A stretch of DNA of 60,912 nt. It comes from Laspinema palackyanum D2a. Its GTDB lineage: Bacteria > Cyanobacteriota > Cyanobacteriia > Cyanobacteriales > Laspinemataceae. The notes beneath the pieces were generated by a model, which ran no database searches, was not told where the DNA came from, and saw only the letters and a list, made by a program, of their open reading frames with translations. This document shows positions 27,901-34,660 of this stretch, piece by piece. The DNA lies in the NCBI GenBank assembly GCA_025370845.1, contig JAMXFF010000023.1, positions 1-60,912 of the forward strand, written 5' to 3'. Position numbers and translations under genes: made by a program. The number at the start of each line of letters is the position of its first letter. Position 1 is the stretch's first letter.

Positions 27901-30382
27901 GTTGAGAAGGATCGTAACCGTTGAGTGCGATCTTACTATCAACACTTACACTGAGATTTGACTTGGATAGGTCGCCTTTGAGTCCTACTCCCATCTCCGT
28001 TATTTTAGCGGAAAATTCGCCTATTTCTAAGAGGGGCTTATCGGTTTTTGCTTTGCCTTCAAATTTTACTTTTTCCGTTCCAATTTGGAGGGCAGCTTCT
28101 AAGGAATTGACATATACCTGGTCACGGAAAAATTTAGAAATTGGATCGGTTCTTTCCTGAAAATCGAGTTTCCCAGATAAATTCAAACCTTTGCTAAATC
28201 CATCGTCTTTATCGTCATAGCTTGCCAAAATTAATTTTAGGTCTGTCAAGCCCAAAGACAATATATCGCCTGGACCACTTGCCCACCCCTTAAACAGGGA
28301 AGCCAGGGTTATTTCATCCTTGCCATATTCAAACTTAAAGTTGTTATCAGTGCTAAATTCTACTCCAATACTCCTTTTATTATCTCCTTCTCCAAACTTC
28401 GTAGACAGAGCCAAGGTTGTTTCATTTTCGGAATCAACAGACAAGCTTAGTTCCGAGTCTGAAAAAACTAGATTTTCCATGCCCACTAAGGCTTGAATGC
28501 TGGAAGCGATGGCCCCATCGACTGCTTCAAACCCCGTTTTAATCGGTACAAGTGTTGCTATGGGGATAGTAATATCACCGGGATATTGAACCGTAAATTT
28601 ATCCTCAGCTAATCCCAAATTAATGTTGCCCATCTGTTTGAGATGATTGGCCAAACCTAAATTGGAAACACCCATTGATTGAAATATCCAGGCTACAAAT
28701 TCGTTGCCCGGGATATCTTTAAACCAAACCTCATACTTCAGACTCTCGTGGTCTTGAAAGTTTTTGACGATTACGGTCGGTTTACCGATTAATGAAATAT
28801 CCGGTAAGGTTATCGGGGCTGAACTAGGTGAGTCTTGGAGTTTTTGAAGCTTTGTTGGTAAATTCTTTAAAGAGAAACTATCCCCTAAATAGGTAACTTC
28901 AATCGCCTCATCTTCAATTTCAACTTTGGCGGTAGGTGTGGTTTCAGGGTTTTGTTCTAAGGCATCAAAAATATTAAACAAAGAGATGAGAACTGCCTCG
29001 GGTTCAACGGATATATTCTGGCTGGTTAAGTAATCCTGAAACTGTTGCTGAGAAAGAAAAATGTTTTCGTCACTGCTACTCTTATTCGGTTCTGTAGCCG
29101 GTTCCGTCGAAGCTGTTGACTGAAGAACACCCGTTGCCCCTAGGAAAGATAAAAAGCCGGGACTATTTGTCTTTTCAACGCTAATGCTGGTGACGGGTTT
29201 AGTGGGATTGGGGTTGGCAAATCGCATTCCTAACAGGGCGGGATCTTTGGCGGCTTGGAAAGTCCCCGAACTGGTGGACCGATCCATGCCGTCGAGCAGG
29301 TAGTACACAGATGTGCTCTGTGTGATTTCATCGTACCAGTCGGGAACTGTTGCCACACTGCTGGCAGCAGTTGTGCCATCGCTGTAGGTGAAATTAAGGC
29401 GGAGATCCGAGTTCCCCTCGCTTGATAGAGCAGCGATATGCACTTCGGAATAAGTGTTCGGAGTAACTGAGAAATTAAATGAGCCTGTAGCTGAGTTAAT
29501 CAGGCGGAGGTTGTTGCCGTCGTTTGCGTTGCGGTATAGAAGCTGGATTGCCGGATGAAAACTATTGGCCGCAAATAAGCCGTTATCCGGCAACCCTCTG
29601 CCACTAGCCGTGTTTGCAAATGATTGGGTGATGAGATTGTAGCCCGCCCGGTCGATCGCGCTTTGGGTGGAGTCTGTCACCCCGTTATGGCGATTGGTGA
29701 TCCCATCTATGTTAAAAGCCGTTAATACGTCAAAATCTACCGTGTTGGATAAAACAGAAGAATAAGTTTCCATAATTTTTGGAGTAAAAGCTGAGACAAA
29801 TTTTCCTTGACCTAAAGTGATTTCGAGTTCCCAGTCGCCACCCAATGCAGGATTACCCGTTAAGTTAGCCGACGCTGCAATATTGGCTCCTGTGAGTTGG
29901 TGGAGGCGGTGGAGGAGTGGGTTGATGGTCGATGGTTTTCCCTGTTCCATCAACCATCCACACTCAACCATCGACAGTCCCTGTTCCCCGTTCCCTATTC
30001 CCTCTGATGAGGCAACGTTACAGCCATAGATGAGGATATCGGCGTTGGGGGTGAGGGCGTTGCGCCACTGCTGGACTAGGGGACTGTAGGTATCCAGGGT
30101 GTCGGTGGCAAGGCGGGTGGAACCCAGATACAAGCAGCCTGGTTCCCCGTGAGAAATAATGTGCAATACTTCAATGTTGCATCGGGTGGCGAGGAGTTGG
30201 GTAATTTGGGCTACTCCGTCTTCTTGCGGGTGGAGTACGACAACCTCGGTCCCAGGGATCACACCGGCTGCTAAACTTTCCCAGCTTTCTACACCTGGGT
30301 CAAAAATAACCATGATGCGATTTGTAATCATGCTGCCGATGGAGGTATTGACCACAAACTGAGTCATTTCCAGGGGGTTCAT
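18950..30382 (-). CDS. Giant secreted-type protein: DUF4347, RTX repeats, Calx-beta, two amino-acid-binding domains
   Basis: A 3810-residue protein, ATG at 30382 preceded by AGGA. In order: DUF4347 domain (residues about 22-215, with VLHIISHGEPGCLYLG and ILIYGCNVAS); a region with repeated ~160-residue beta modules (about 1100-1560); a first RTX block of glycine-aspartate nonapeptides such as GGDGNDTLDG (about 1617-2040); an SdrD/carboxypeptidase-like module (about 2075-2200); a Calx-beta domain (about 2390-2500); a second RTX block (about 2527-2680); two tandem SBP_bac_3/AapJ-like domains (about 2778-3077 and 3098-3410); five repeats of the type YLAQYPDVAEAVANG (about 3434-3664); and a beta-rich C-terminus. 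RTX repeats bind calcium and mark type I secretion; no exporter genes are in the window. Likely an extracellular adhesin or sensor-like protein. The N-terminal domain carries a repeat-derived in-frame insertion. Confidence 0.92.
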   Translation of the reverse strand: MNPLEMTQFVVNTSIGSMITNRIMVIFDPGVESWESLAAGVIPGTEVVVLHPQEDGVAQITQLLATRCNIEVLHIISHGEPGCLYLGSTRLATDTLDTYSPLVQQWRNALTPNADILIYGCNVASSEGIGNGEQGLSMVECGWLMEQGKPSTINPLLHRLHQLTGANIAASANLTGNPALGGDWELEITLGQGKFVSAFTPKIMETYSSVLSNTVDFDVLTAFNIDGITNRHNGVTDSTQSAIDRAGYNLITQSFANTASGRGLPDNGLFAANSFHPAIQLLYRNANDGNNLRLINSATGSFNFSVTPNTYSEVHIAALSSEGNSDLRLNFTYSDGTTAASSVATVPDWYDEITQSTSVYYLLDGMDRSTSSGTFQAAKDPALLGMRFANPNPTKPVTSISVEKTNSPGFLSFLGATGVLQSTASTEPATEPNKSSSDENIFLSQQQFQDYLTSQNISVEPEAVLISLFNIFDALEQNPETTPTAKVEIEDEAIEVTYLGDSFSLKNLPTKLQKLQDSPSSAPITLPDISLIGKPTVIVKNFQDHESLKYEVWFKDIPGNEFVAWIFQSMGVSNLGLANHLKQMGNINLGLAEDKFTVQYPGDITIPIATLVPIKTGFEAVDGAIASSIQALVGMENLVFSDSELSLSVDSENETTLALSTKFGEGDNKRSIGVEFSTDNNFKFEYGKDEITLASLFKGWASGPGDILSLGLTDLKLILASYDDKDDGFSKGLNLSGKLDFQERTDPISKFFRDQVYVNSLEAALQIGTEKVKFEGKAKTDKPLLEIGEFSAKITEMGVGLKGDLSKSNLSVSVDSKIALNGYDPSQQNEPELSLSGGVSFEPESITANFALDTGSNQAWIDPFGLKGVELRNFGIQAGFGETALDNIGIRGDLKYGSIDMDGAFSVDLTDSDRIALLLTLNNPVSLMGLIAGPINPFIFGEGAQDTILTDTFKFLDDVIEVEADSLKDVDDKDNDGDTAEKLPFIEFVPFEGVEIAGKTLEKGLGINASVKAWGAEGALTLSADYDTGNKQLTGLNADLSLSGIDLGFLKIGGADINDPELNLKLGVDVSGNKADLFYLEGDGRIEILGDEVAKADFKISENGINIKDLDWNFYNVIAFDIDDLNINVNQDNLTQSNASGKAAIKIFGEDLANAEFSLDKNKLFVSGQLWNAKAELTAVPNYDTLSQIPTGFEANLALSGIDLGFLKITGADINDPELNLSLGGDLSGKSSSPIYFEGDGRLEFLGKQVAKTEFKISENSISIKDLDWNFYNVIDFDIDDLNINVNRDNLTQSNASGKAAIKIFGEDLANAEFSLDKNKLFVSGQLWNAKAELTAVPKYDTRSQILTGFEANLAIPKIDLGFLQITGADINAPGLNLRLGGDLSGNSSSHIYFEGDGRLEFLGKQVAKTEFKISENSINIKDLDLNLFNVVDIDINDLNLKNDLNLNGNPDGINQYTGSGAANIKVLGEEIANATFSLDNNNLLVSGERRFNILGYDVWLGVEVSAGKSNVVTLNAKTDGLFDITKDFNLSPDLTEIESIYDWIEGLVAERIVEFVDEAIQSVEKGWNFATETVFQTWTDAGSLVVDAARQVANFFAQYLPFGQPIMGSNNDDLLNGWSNSDLIYGEGGNDTITGEDENDTLYGGPGNDQVSGGPGNDGLDGGEGSDRLYGDAGNDLLLGGDGNDLLHGGDGDDSLHGGGGSDELHGDAGNDYLYGGDGNDRLRGGDGDDILEGNAGNDWLDGDAGRNVIFGGDGDDRLYGGGEFDYLEGGRGRDLLDGQEGDDILNGGEGNDRLYGNSGNDLLMGGSGNDEIHGYLGNDTIYGDLPDSSHQVATESNNDILYGQQGHDLIYGGDGNDTIFGEDNGKQGQTYDGYSDNDTLLGGKGNDYLFGGLGNDSLMGEEGDDYLDGSKGNDYLHGAEGNNILHGGDGNDTLVAGSGNDNLSGGADNDILFAGAGNDNLRGAGGDDYLIGEDGEDTIDGGDGNDTLYGGGGNDILQGGAGNDLLIGGDGNDTLDGGDGNDRIEGGAGTDALKLSGNQSDYTFQQSRNSWTIKHNQSGEIKTVTNVEQFIDDAGFFNPQNLSVSNGPIAGATVFVDTNYNFQPDKGELQTTTDNNGEYELDALDLTTLDRNGDGEIEASEAQIVAIGGIDTTTGLPTTIPLISPIGSNSGIASTTSPLSTLKAVFSSQGLGGEDVEGLLNKIVGFSLDSLSQSLDDFDPYAGIGENNSSAINITSGHIKVMNVLQNGTKYLEAAGYLGNSQIQVIIALGEVLQNSETYDLSKPNELHSLFTHLSQKLNLGVTNETVTAVSELVGQSNQLVDNLVAQALSRSVSDVLPSINPIKKAVYSTLPEVTQKLVKGEITAAESQTQLQELLNADTFLVQYALNENRTVSVTASNNLAEGGNSNGQFVITLGEAAPSQGLKILYTLSGTATLGQDYHSSSGLFGEINIAPGATEGIINLAVIDDAFPEQPESVTINLKYVGDGYVLDPVAGTAIIQIDDNDAGNSATGETGMQQTGTFGNDVLTGDAGNDTLDGSYGQDLLQGKAGNDQLRGGAGDDTVLGGEGNDNIEGNFGADFLQGYAGDDLISGGADSDYIEGNEGNDQVQGDAGDDQLYGNTGNDLVSGGSGNDILNGNEDNDWLLGAEGEDILIGGAGVDLLNGGDGADVFYYNAPSEGGDLILDFDPSQGDKIQIFAPGFGTNSLADFTILAGTVQFKGQEIALIQNNGQTYNHFANLGDIIQLVTEPTAQPAPGAAEVSIDMTPGVATVDLVANPATTILDDVIQRGQIKISTDSASSEFDIQFARTLAAALFGDANKVEWIVSNFPDTFTQVADGTVDLSSPRSTQTLGRDATLNIDFSPLYFYDHQAVLVRKDSGIETAIDLAGRTVGVIKDTTSLGNLQNLLSPQGVEFVSKTFVDFTEVIAAYDRGEIDAYTIDRALITERLSDLSDPENHRLLDVEFSKEPIALILPENDSQWADVVRWVNYVPIQAEEFGITSQNIDQFIAANTDENPNNDSAPAIRRFLGIEGDLGATLGLPNNFAVNVIKQVGNYDEIYQRHFPGLERDRNLLWTDGGLLYSPPFSGSIIDATLVDNDDRNLLAEVLQRGTLKLGLPGNNPGFALKQENDEYVGFDVDLGRAIAAALFGDPTKMEIQVQPFRESFANTANGVVDVSAMGITQNLVRDAAMGVDFSPTYLYTGQGVLVRENSGISILPALNGRRVGTLEGATSLQNLQDALSEFGGTFIPVKFATNDQMFAAYDRGEIDAVSTDLTILSGRIPTLSNPEQHRILDDVLSKEPLGLITDENQSDWADVVRWVYNALVQAEELGITSANIDEFIASNTDGNSANDSNAMIRQFLGLEGNIGEALGLANDFAVKAIKAVGNYGEIYDRHFNSNVLRRDSNALSSEFGLQYALPTGAVGSSSRLNVSTVLFDADYYLAQYPDVAEAVANGTLPSAIAHFTQSGLAEGRLPSAFFAETYLKDNPDVAEAMANGTLRSALEHFLKSGFAEGRVPSDAFADFEMFYLSQNADAAAAVANGTYSNGLEHLVMGGLAQGANPFPQFEMLAKAFDANYYLAQNVDIAEVVQNGVFRSAMEHFVHFGMSENRIPSKAIADSFDAQSYLAQNADVAEAVQNGVFGSGLQHYVIYGMAEGRIGKAIAVNPEANLPEENPVDEAIATPTSTDILTGLDDSTIANPEVTNPEVDSFIGQPGADTFILGDANSVYYLNLPDAEGGKQYATIANFNSSEDVIQLHNSAADYQLAASPEGLPPGTAIYYKQGDRTDLVGVIAEVSSLALEENYFSFV
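26101..27061. repeat. ~480-bp internal direct repeats in the giant gene
   Basis: Two nearly identical ~480-bp units, with a third more diverged unit continuing to about 27260. Each encodes a module with DLDWNFYNVI, ASGKAAIKIFGEDLANAEFS and GDGRLEFLGKQVAKTEF-type segments. For example, the same GCCTCAAAGCCGG appears near 26329 and 26809. High DNA identity suggests recent duplication or ongoing gene conversion. Confidence 0.85.
29921..30004. repeat. Heptamer/inverted repeat element inside the DUF4347 coding region
   Basis: Three seven-base units (CCCTGTT, CCCCGTT, CCCTATT; 29980-30000) are preceded by perfect inverted repeats GGTTGATGG/CCATCAACC (29921-29929 with 29948-29956) and GTCGATGGTT/AACCATCGAC (29929-29938 with 29967-29976). 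Such heptamers are typical of cyanobacterial intergenic DNA. Here the frame stays open and adds about 25 residues (including MVECGWLMEQGKPS) between the GCNVAS and LTGANIAAS parts of the domain, which are normally close together. Confidence 0.8.
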
Positions 30383-31280
30383 GGGTAAGGGTTCCTGATG
30401 TTTCTAATGAACTAGACGGGTAGTGTAGATGCAACCCAAGCTAAATCATGTCACTCGCAGGGTGAATGGTTCCGACAGTCTAGCCAATGCGCTGTCAGCC
30501 ACTTATACGACATGAATGGATAGATGCTCTAAGGGGGGAGTTCAGCTTGAGCTTTTATCCCTTATCCCTTGGAACGTTTAGGGATTTAAGTCTTGGAAAA
30601 GGCGATTTTGCTAGGGGAGTAGCCAGTCGCTTCCTCTTAAGGAGGTCAAAAGTCGTAGTTTATTTGCAACGATGGATCCACATTTTGTCTTAGGACCAAC
30701 CCTTTACCTCAAAAGCTAATTTTTGTCACCCCCCAAACGGAATGTTTTTTAGCGGATTACATATAACCTAACGTGCTGAATCGAAGCTGTCAAGAGTAAT
30801 CGGTATAAATTTTTGATGAAGCTGTTCGGTTCCTCAAGCAGTATTTGTCAATACTGAACAAGACTCATGCAGCCTAGAGGCGTAGATACATCTCAATGAT
30901 TTTTTTTAATATCAAATTTTGAGGACAATTGATGAAGATTCAACAAACCGGCTCCCAACAATTCAGTAGTTTTACGGATAAAAAGTCTCAGCGGTGGATT
31001 GGGCTAGAGCGCGGGGAAAGGATTAACTAAAATAAGGCTGTGACAGGGTTTGGGGAGCGACTTTTTAGCTTTCTTGACCGCATTTTTAGCCAGAAACCGG
31101 GCTGTGTTCTCGGTACTGTAGCAAAAACCCGGTTTATCATCTCTGCTGTACCCATTTTTGAGGAGAATGGCTAAAAAAGTGGGGACAGAATCAGTTAGTA
31201 TGGTGGGGAAAATGGGGTTAGAACAGAGGGGTCAAACATGGGGAAAGGACAAGGGAGGGCCTTGTCCTGGTAAAATATAC
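30383..31280. other. 0.9 kb upstream region of the giant gene
   Basis: I see no credible gene. It should contain the promoter and leader of the giant gene. It also holds one copy of a dispersed ACCCGGTTT-centred repeat (31118-31153; a relative is at 47658-47693) and the terminator-like hairpin of the ABC operon at 31246-31268. Confidence 0.45.
31246..31268 (-). terminator. Hairpin downstream of the ABC importer operon
   Basis: 9-bp stem AGGACAAGG / CCTTGTCCT with a five-base loop, 13 bases after the minus-strand stop of the ATPase gene. On the minus strand TTTCCCC follows. It shares GGGAAAGGACAAGG and CCTTGTCCT with the hairpin at 18880-18906, so both are one sequence family. Confidence 0.6.
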
Positions 31281-32456
31281 TTAGAGGATGGCGTTACCGT
31301 GGCGATCAAAGAGGTAGAGTTGGCGGGTATCGACGGCGAGGGAGAGGCGATCGGCATGGTGCAGTTTTTGGGCGGAACCGACTCGGGCAACTGCAATGGA
31401 TTGACTCTCTCCTGTTGGTTTTTCTAGCACTTTGGCTAGGTCATCTTTATCTTGAATTTCAATTTTGGCTAGGGGAGAATTGAAATAGATAATGGTTTCA
31501 TGACCCAGGGATTCAATAGTGGTGACTTCCACTTCAATTTTATGATTCTGTGGAGTATTGCTATCTGCTATTAAAAAGGCTTCGGGACGCAATCCGGCAA
31601 AAATGGGCTTGTTGATATAATGTTCAATTTCACGGTAGCGATCGCAGGTTTCGGGTGCGAGCGCCAGGTGTTGGGTTCCGTAAGTGATGGCAAATTGGCC
31701 GCTTTCGGTTTTGCGTAACTCACTATGAAAGATATTCATCGCCGGAGACCCCATAAATCCGGCGACAAAGACATTCCTGGGGCGATCGTATAACTCTTGA
31801 GGCGGTGCTACTTGCTGAAGTTCCCCCAAGCGCATCACTGCCACGCGATCGCCCATTGTCATCGCCTCAACTTGGTCATGAGTCACATATACCGTTGTTG
31901 TTCCCATTTTGCGTTGCAAATCGGCAATTTCTGTGCGAATTTGCACCCGCATTTTTGCATCTAAATTTGACAAGGGTTCATCCATTAAAAATACCGCAGG
32001 GTCGCGCACAATTGCCCGTCCCATTGCCACCCGTTGCCGTTGTCCCCCCGACATTTGTTTGGGTTTATTGTCCAGTAAATGAGTCAATCCCAATTTTTCA
32101 GCCGCTTCCATCACTCGCTGTTGTCGTTCCCCTTTGGCAACTTTCATCATGCGGAGGGGAAATTCCATATTCTGCCGCACCGTCATGTGCGGATACAGGG
32201 CATAATTTTGAAAGACCATTGCAATATTCCGGTCCTGGGGGCTTTTATTATTCACCACATCCTTACCGATGATTAATTTACCCGCACTAATATCTTCCAA
32301 CCCCGCTAACATCCGCAACGCGGTCGATTTGCCACAACCGGAAGGTCCAACAAAGACCATAAATTCGCCATCTTCAATGGTCAAACAGAGGTCTTTCATT
32401 GCGGTGAAGCCATTGGCATAAACTTTGTAAATGTGGTCAAATTCTACTCTTGCCAT
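31281..32456 (-). CDS. Sugar ABC importer ATPase (MalK/UgpC family)
   Basis: A 391-residue ATP-binding subunit of a CUT1-type carbohydrate importer. Residues 1-235 are the ABC domain: Walker A GPSGCGKST, Q-loop VFQNYALYPHM, signature MSGGQRQR, Walker B VFLMDEPLSNLDA and H-loop VTHDQ. The C-terminal ~150 residues form the MalK-type regulatory OB-fold with a FAGLRPEAF segment. It powers transport by the two permeases encoded upstream. The 173-base gap to the permease is filled almost entirely by a palindromic repeat (32482-32627), which may uncouple or modulate ATPase expression. The substrate cannot be read from this subunit; family members serve several sugars and glucosylglycerol-type solutes. 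Confidence 0.93.
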   Translation of the reverse strand: MARVEFDHIYKVYANGFTAMKDLCLTIEDGEFMVFVGPSGCGKSTALRMLAGLEDISAGKLIIGKDVVNNKSPQDRNIAMVFQNYALYPHMTVRQNMEFPLRMMKVAKGERQQRVMEAAEKLGLTHLLDNKPKQMSGGQRQRVAMGRAIVRDPAVFLMDEPLSNLDAKMRVQIRTEIADLQRKMGTTTVYVTHDQVEAMTMGDRVAVMRLGELQQVAPPQELYDRPRNVFVAGFMGSPAMNIFHSELRKTESGQFAITYGTQHLALAPETCDRYREIEHYINKPIFAGLRPEAFLIADSNTPQNHKIEVEVTTIESLGHETIIYFNSPLAKIEIQDKDDLAKVLEKPTGESQSIAVARVGSAQKLHHADRLSLAVDTRQLYLFDRHGNAIL

Positions 32457-32481
32457 TGTTTTAATTTGTGGATAGTTTCAA

Positions 32482-32627
32482 CAACCGGCGGGGGTTAAAA
32501 CCCCCGCGTCATAGCTAAAGTCGTCTTTAGACGACTGCAAGTCTGATACTATGGTATTTTTAGTGGGGTTTTTAGTCGGTTTTAACCGACTTTAGCTGTT
32601 AGGCGGGGGTTTTAACCCCCGCCGTTG
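32482..32627. repeat. 146-bp palindromic MITE-like repeat
   Basis: Bounded by CAACCGGCGGGGGTTAAAAC at the left and its near reverse complement ending GTTTTAACCCCCGCCGTTG at the right. Inside, TAGCTAAAGTCG is matched by CGACTTTAGCTG, and GTCGTCTTTAGACGAC forms a further hairpin. The whole element could fold as one long stem with side hairpins. It encodes no protein. Related but altered sequence occurs at 57441-57691. It is probably a non-autonomous mobile repeat that inserted inside the sugar ABC operon. Confidence 0.85.
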
Positions 32628-32629
32628 TT

Positions 32630-33553
32630 TTAACCCTTAATACCCGAAGAAGCAACCCCCTGAACGAACCATTTTTGGAACATTAAGAAAATCACTAACA
32701 TCGGTGCAACCATCATGACTCCAAAGGCCATAATATCCCCCCATTGAATCGGAGGTAAGGTTTGAAATTGTGCGATCGCCACAGGTAAAGGACGGACTCT
32801 TTCCCCCACAGCAATCATCGTCGGCCACAAAAATGACCCCCATTGGGTTAAAAAGGTCAGAATCGCTACGGATGCAAACACAGGTTTAGAAACCGGGACA
32901 ATAATTTCAAAAAAGGTCCGGATTGGACCCGCCCCATCTACTCGGGCTGCTTCTTCCAATTCCTTGGGCAAGACGATAAAAAAGGTGTAAAATAAATAGA
33001 TGGAAAAGGCATTGGCAATAAACGGAATGATTTGGGCGGTGTAAGTATTGCGTAATCCTAACCATGTCATTTGAAAGAACAGGGGAACCGCAATGGCTTC
33101 AAAGGGGATAATCATTAACGCAATAATAATCGGAAAGATAATATCCCGTCCCCGCCACTGCAAGCGGGAAAAGGCATAAGCCGCCATTGAATTGACCAGG
33201 AGTCCAAACAGAACGATCGCCCCGGTAATAAAAATTGAGTTCCAGAAAAACCGGGTAAAATTGACTCGGTTAAATACATCTTGATAGTTTTGCAAGGTCG
33301 GATTATCAGGGATAAACGCTTTTAATGACCCAGCCTCGACTAACACCAGATTATCAGGCTTGAAACTGCCGATAATCATAAATAAAATCGGCGCAATAAA
33401 TAGCAACGCCAAAATTGTCAAGACTACATAGCTGACAATCATACTAATCCGCTGCTGGTTTTGGCGGTGGGTCATTAATTGCTCATGAGTCATCGTAGAA
33501 ACGCGACTTTCTCTAGTTGATGCTTCCTGGGAAATTTTCAGAAGTTGTTTCAT
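32630..33553 (-). CDS. Sugar ABC importer permease (MalG type)
   Basis: A 307-residue inner-membrane protein with an N-terminal cytoplasmic extension of ~40 residues and six membrane spans (first VLTILALLFIAPILFMIIGS). The EAA loop, which docks with the ATPase, reads LEEAARVDGAGPIRTFFEIIVP. This is the second permease of the importer, 97 bases after the MalF-type gene on the same strand. The two form the transmembrane channel. ATG start at 33553. Confidence 0.93.
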   Translation of the reverse strand: MKQLLKISQEASTRESRVSTMTHEQLMTHRQNQQRISMIVSYVVLTILALLFIAPILFMIIGSFKPDNLVLVEAGSLKAFIPDNPTLQNYQDVFNRVNFTRFFWNSIFITGAIVLFGLLVNSMAAYAFSRLQWRGRDIIFPIIIALMIIPFEAIAVPLFFQMTWLGLRNTYTAQIIPFIANAFSIYLFYTFFIVLPKELEEAARVDGAGPIRTFFEIIVPVSKPVFASVAILTFLTQWGSFLWPTMIAVGERVRPLPVAIAQFQTLPPIQWGDIMAFGVMMVAPMLVIFLMFQKWFVQGVASSGIKG

Positions 33554-33650
33554 GAATTTAGATTCGGTAACATTTGTTGAAAAAGCGAAAATAGGTTTTA
33601 TCCGGATTAGACGGGGCCATTTCTCCCCCCTGGTTGCGAAATTTGATGAT

Positions 33651-34559
33651 TTAATCCATTGCCCGTTCTTCTTTAATCAAGGTCCGTTGGATGAGGGTAA
33701 TCATCAAGACGACTAGGAAAAAGACCACCGTCATCGCCGCCCCTTTGGCCATTTTTTGCTGTTGATAGGCAGCGCTTACCGCTTCATACATCACCGTTGT
33801 GGTGGCATCCAGCGGTCCGCCATCGGTCATGATTTCGATTTGGTCATACAGGCGAAATGACAGAATCGAAGTTACCAACATGACGAAAATTAAGGTATTT
33901 CGCAGTTGGGGTAAGGTGACGTGCCGAAACTGGTTCCATTTATTGCTGCCATCAATAGCAGCAGCTTGGTATAAATCACTGGGAATTGACTGTAAACCGG
34001 CTAAGAGAATCACCATTTGAAATCCCACACCCTGCCACATAGAAAGCAGCATAATCGCCGGAAGTGCTAGATAGGGGTCACGAAGAAAATCTCGCGGTTC
34101 CCACAATCCAAAGGTGATAAAATCCAGAAAAGAATTCATCATGCCATTGGCACCGGGGGCGTAAATCAAAATCCATATTACGGAAACCAATGCCATTGGA
34201 AAAACTACCGGCATGAAAAACAGGGTGCGAAAGATTGCCATACCGCGCAGGGGACGGTTGAGTAAGAGGGCTAATCCGAGGGCGATCGCAGTTTGCAATG
34301 GCACGACTACAATGGCAAAAATCGCATTATTCAGTAAAGCCCGACGAAAAGAGGGTTCACTAAAAATTCGGGTATATTGTTCTAACCCAATAAACCTTGT
34401 GGGTAATGGCGAACCGAGTCTTAAATTTGTAAAAGACAAAATGGCCGCTAAGGTAAAAGGCAAGGCCACAAATAGGAATAATCCAATCAAGGCGGGGGCT
34501 GCCATCCCTAGGGCGCTGCGCGTATCATTTTGAGCAGTTAATGTCGTTTGATTTGCCAT
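33651..34559 (-). CDS. Sugar ABC importer permease (MalF type)
   Basis: A 302-residue inner-membrane protein with six spans (first ALIGLFLFVALPFTLAAIL). The EAA-like loop YQAAAIDGSNKWNQFRHVTLP is the site of contact with the ATPase. It partners the MalG-type permease encoded 97 bases downstream, and follows the binding-protein gene by about 100 bases. ATG start at 34559. Confidence 0.92.
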   Translation of the reverse strand: MANQTTLTAQNDTRSALGMAAPALIGLFLFVALPFTLAAILSFTNLRLGSPLPTRFIGLEQYTRIFSEPSFRRALLNNAIFAIVVVPLQTAIALGLALLLNRPLRGMAIFRTLFFMPVVFPMALVSVIWILIYAPGANGMMNSFLDFITFGLWEPRDFLRDPYLALPAIMLLSMWQGVGFQMVILLAGLQSIPSDLYQAAAIDGSNKWNQFRHVTLPQLRNTLIFVMLVTSILSFRLYDQIEIMTDGGPLDATTTVMYEAVSAAYQQQKMAKGAAMTVVFFLVVLMITLIQRTLIKEERAMD

Positions 34560-34660
34560 AAGTTTAGATTGAAATTTATCTTGATAATCACTAACTTGTT
34601 GTCAAGTTTTGGTCACTGGCACGAGAAATTTTGGGAAATCGTGGGACGTTTTGGGATGCG

